From NCBI GenBank assembly GCA_036524155.1, contig DATDCV010000332.1, positions 1 through 13,218 on the forward strand: a stretch of DNA of 13,218 nt, read 5' to 3'. The notes beneath the pieces are model-generated. The model was given only the letters and a program-made list of their open reading frames with translations. It was not told where the DNA came from and made no database searches. Position numbers and translations under genes: made by a program. The stretch comes from DATDCV01 sp036524155 (lineage in GTDB: Bacteria > Verrucomicrobiota > Verrucomicrobiia > Limisphaerales > UBA8199). Shown one piece after another: positions 12,419 to 13,218 of this stretch; position 1 is the first letter of the stretch; each line of letters starts with the position of its first letter.

Positions 12419-12448
12419 TGTTTACATGTCAGAAGAACATGGTAAACA
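12419..12448. promoter_or_regulatory. Inverted-repeat operator over the divergent start site
   Basis: TGTTTAC (12419-12425) and GTAAACA (12442-12448) are perfect inverted repeats. They enclose a second pair, ATGT (12426-12429) and ACAT (12437-12440). The ATG of the rightward gene lies inside. A TACTAT box (12413-12418), 8 bp before that ATG, would make its mRNA leaderless. A CTGACA on the minus strand (12427-12432) could be the -35 of the leftward gene. Binding here would cover both promoters. Confidence 0.5.
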
Positions 12449-13202
12449 ACTATCGGTTCCAGCCTCGCTGGAATTTACATCCACCACATCTCCGCAGGGG
12501 CCTTCCCCTGCAGGATGCGGCAACAAAACAACTGTGCTTGAAGAGCGGCATCTTGCCAAACCAAATCCGGACCTCGACCTGGAGGTGAAGGAATTGCTGG
12601 ATGCCGTCATGAGCTTAGCCCCGCGGCATACTTTGCTGAAGAACGCGCTGAGGGAGTATCTGTTGAGCGATCAAACGCTCAAGAAGATAGCGATCGAGCA
12701 CTCGTACACACCCGGCGCCTTGGTTTATTGGGTTCGCAAGTTGGGTCTTCCGCAACGGCCGCGTGGACGCCCGGTTCTGCTCAAACCCACTGAAGATCAC
12801 AAGCGAATCATTGCTGAGGTTCGGCAGTATGGTGCCGGTGAAGCTGCACGCCGTGAAGGCATCTCCAAACAGCGTGTATCGCAAATCGTGCAACGCTGGG
12901 CACCCGATTTGAAACGCAAACGTACTCGCAAGAACATCGTGCGTTCGCGGGCTAAGCGCGGCCCGACCCGCGCCATCGTAGTATCCTTCCGCCTGTCTCC
13001 TGACGAATGGCGGTTGCTCGAAACGACACCTGTGGCCTCAGGCAGAGTCAACATCTCCGGCTCTAAGAAAGCGCGGGCAATCGTGCTCGCCCATATCACC
13101 ACGGACGGCCATGGCGGTAGCCCGACTACGGCCGTCATGGCCCACACGCCAGAAGCAGGAATCTGCGAACCAGTAAACGTTTACAATCTGAAGGTCGCAT
13201 AG
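12426..13202 (+). CDS. Multi-domain DNA-binding protein: two HTH segments, GRP motif and ribbon-helix-helix-like tail
   Basis: This 258-residue protein of unknown function looks like a DNA-binding regulator or element-maintenance factor. Residues about 1-55 are low-complexity and Pro/Ser/Thr-rich. A first HTH (about 77-112) reads LSDQTLKKIAIEHSYTPG, then ALVYWVRKLGLP, like homeodomain-type HTHs of transposases and resolvases. It runs into RPRGRP, an AT-hook-like core. A second HTH (about 127-159) is IIAEVRQYGAGEAARREG then ISKQRVSQIVQRW. A strongly basic stretch (161-181) leads to IVVSFRLSPDEWRLLE and KKARAIVLAHI, resembling ribbon-helix-helix/MobC-type proteins. An in-frame ATG at 12408 would add six residues but overlaps the probable -10 box, so 12426 is preferred. 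It is divergent from the HTH gene on its left. Confidence 0.65.
   Translation: MSEEHGKQLSVPASLEFTSTTSPQGPSPAGCGNKTTVLEERHLAKPNPDLDLEVKELLDAVMSLAPRHTLLKNALREYLLSDQTLKKIAIEHSYTPGALVYWVRKLGLPQRPRGRPVLLKPTEDHKRIIAEVRQYGAGEAARREGISKQRVSQIVQRWAPDLKRKRTRKNIVRSRAKRGPTRAIVVSFRLSPDEWRLLETTPVASGRVNISGSKKARAIVLAHITTDGHGGSPTTAVMAHTPEAGICEPVNVYNLKVA
13173..13184. promoter_or_regulatory. Perfect 12-bp palindrome GTAAACGTTTAC at the 3' end of the last gene
   Basis: The palindrome joins the same two half-sites found at 12419-12448, here without a spacer, 18 bp before the stop codon at 13200-13202. It may be an operator for the next gene, outside the window, recognised by the same regulator, or a coincidence. 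Confidence 0.4.
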
Positions 13203-13218
13203 ACAAAGACAAACGGCC

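Larger units (their letters stand above)
7527..13218. mobile_element. Probable Tn7-like genomic island (one end and cargo only; other end outside the window)
   Basis: The element is defined by the TGT end with TnsB-like sites next to glmS. To its right the gene content changes from housekeeping to regulators, a metallopeptidase, a Beta-family protein and a nuclease-like protein, which is typical cargo. No tnsA, tnsB, tnsC, tnsD or integrase is present in these 5.7 kb, although in Tn7 itself tnsA starts close to this end. The tns genes may lie at the far end, or this may be a non-autonomous or decayed derivative. No inverted TnsB-like sites or an ACA-GGAAT junction were seen to mark a right border, so the island likely continues past the window. 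Confidence 0.5.

Overview
The window looks like a chromosomal segment from a Verrucomicrobiota bacterium, probably of the Pedosphaera/Limisphaerales type. This is an inference from moderately high GC, housekeeping genes mostly lacking Shine-Dalgarno sequences, short 7- and 8-bp tandem repeats in gene leaders, and dispersed palindromic repeats. No rRNA or other marker gene is present to prove it.

Region 1 (1-7502) is ordinary housekeeping DNA. A tail-specific (S41/PDZ) protease reads leftward off the window edge. Rightward follow clpS, a DUF2017-type gene overlapping it by 4 bp, and aat (leucyl/phenylalanyl-tRNA-protein transferase). ClpS and Aat are the reader and writer of the bacterial N-degron pathway, so this is a functional cluster. 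Next come rpsU (S21), a xylose-isomerase-like TIM-barrel protein, a GmhB/HisB-type HAD phosphatase lacking the usual zinc loop, and glmS. Two copies of a roughly 111-bp palindromic element lie between genes. Each is flanked by its own perfect 8-bp direct repeat, the signature of a transposed MITE-like element.

Region 2 (7503-13218) is accessory. TGT begins 24 bp after the glmS stop and is followed by AATAAAGT at the spacing seen in the right end of Tn7. Three abutting 20-bp repeats and a fourth separated copy resemble TnsB-binding sites. The position is the classical attTn7 site. I read this as one end of a Tn7-like element, with cargo running rightward and the other end outside the window. 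No tns gene is visible.

The cargo starts with a tightly coupled operon: an XRE regulator (probably leaderless), a GNAT-fold protein, a separate ImmA/IrrE (HExxH) metallopeptidase and a Beta-family protein. A PD-(D/E)XK nuclease-like protein of the sce7726 type converges on it with a 28-bp tail-to-tail overlap. Two further DNA-binding proteins follow, transcribed divergently from a very short shared control region with a TGTTTAC/GTAAACA inverted repeat. The same half-sites form a perfect 12-bp palindrome at the far end of the last gene.

The working hypothesis is that the XRE/GNAT/ImmA/Beta/nuclease set is a self-regulated stress- or phage-responsive effector module carried on a Tn7-like island. 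The architecture is visible in the sequence; the function is inference.
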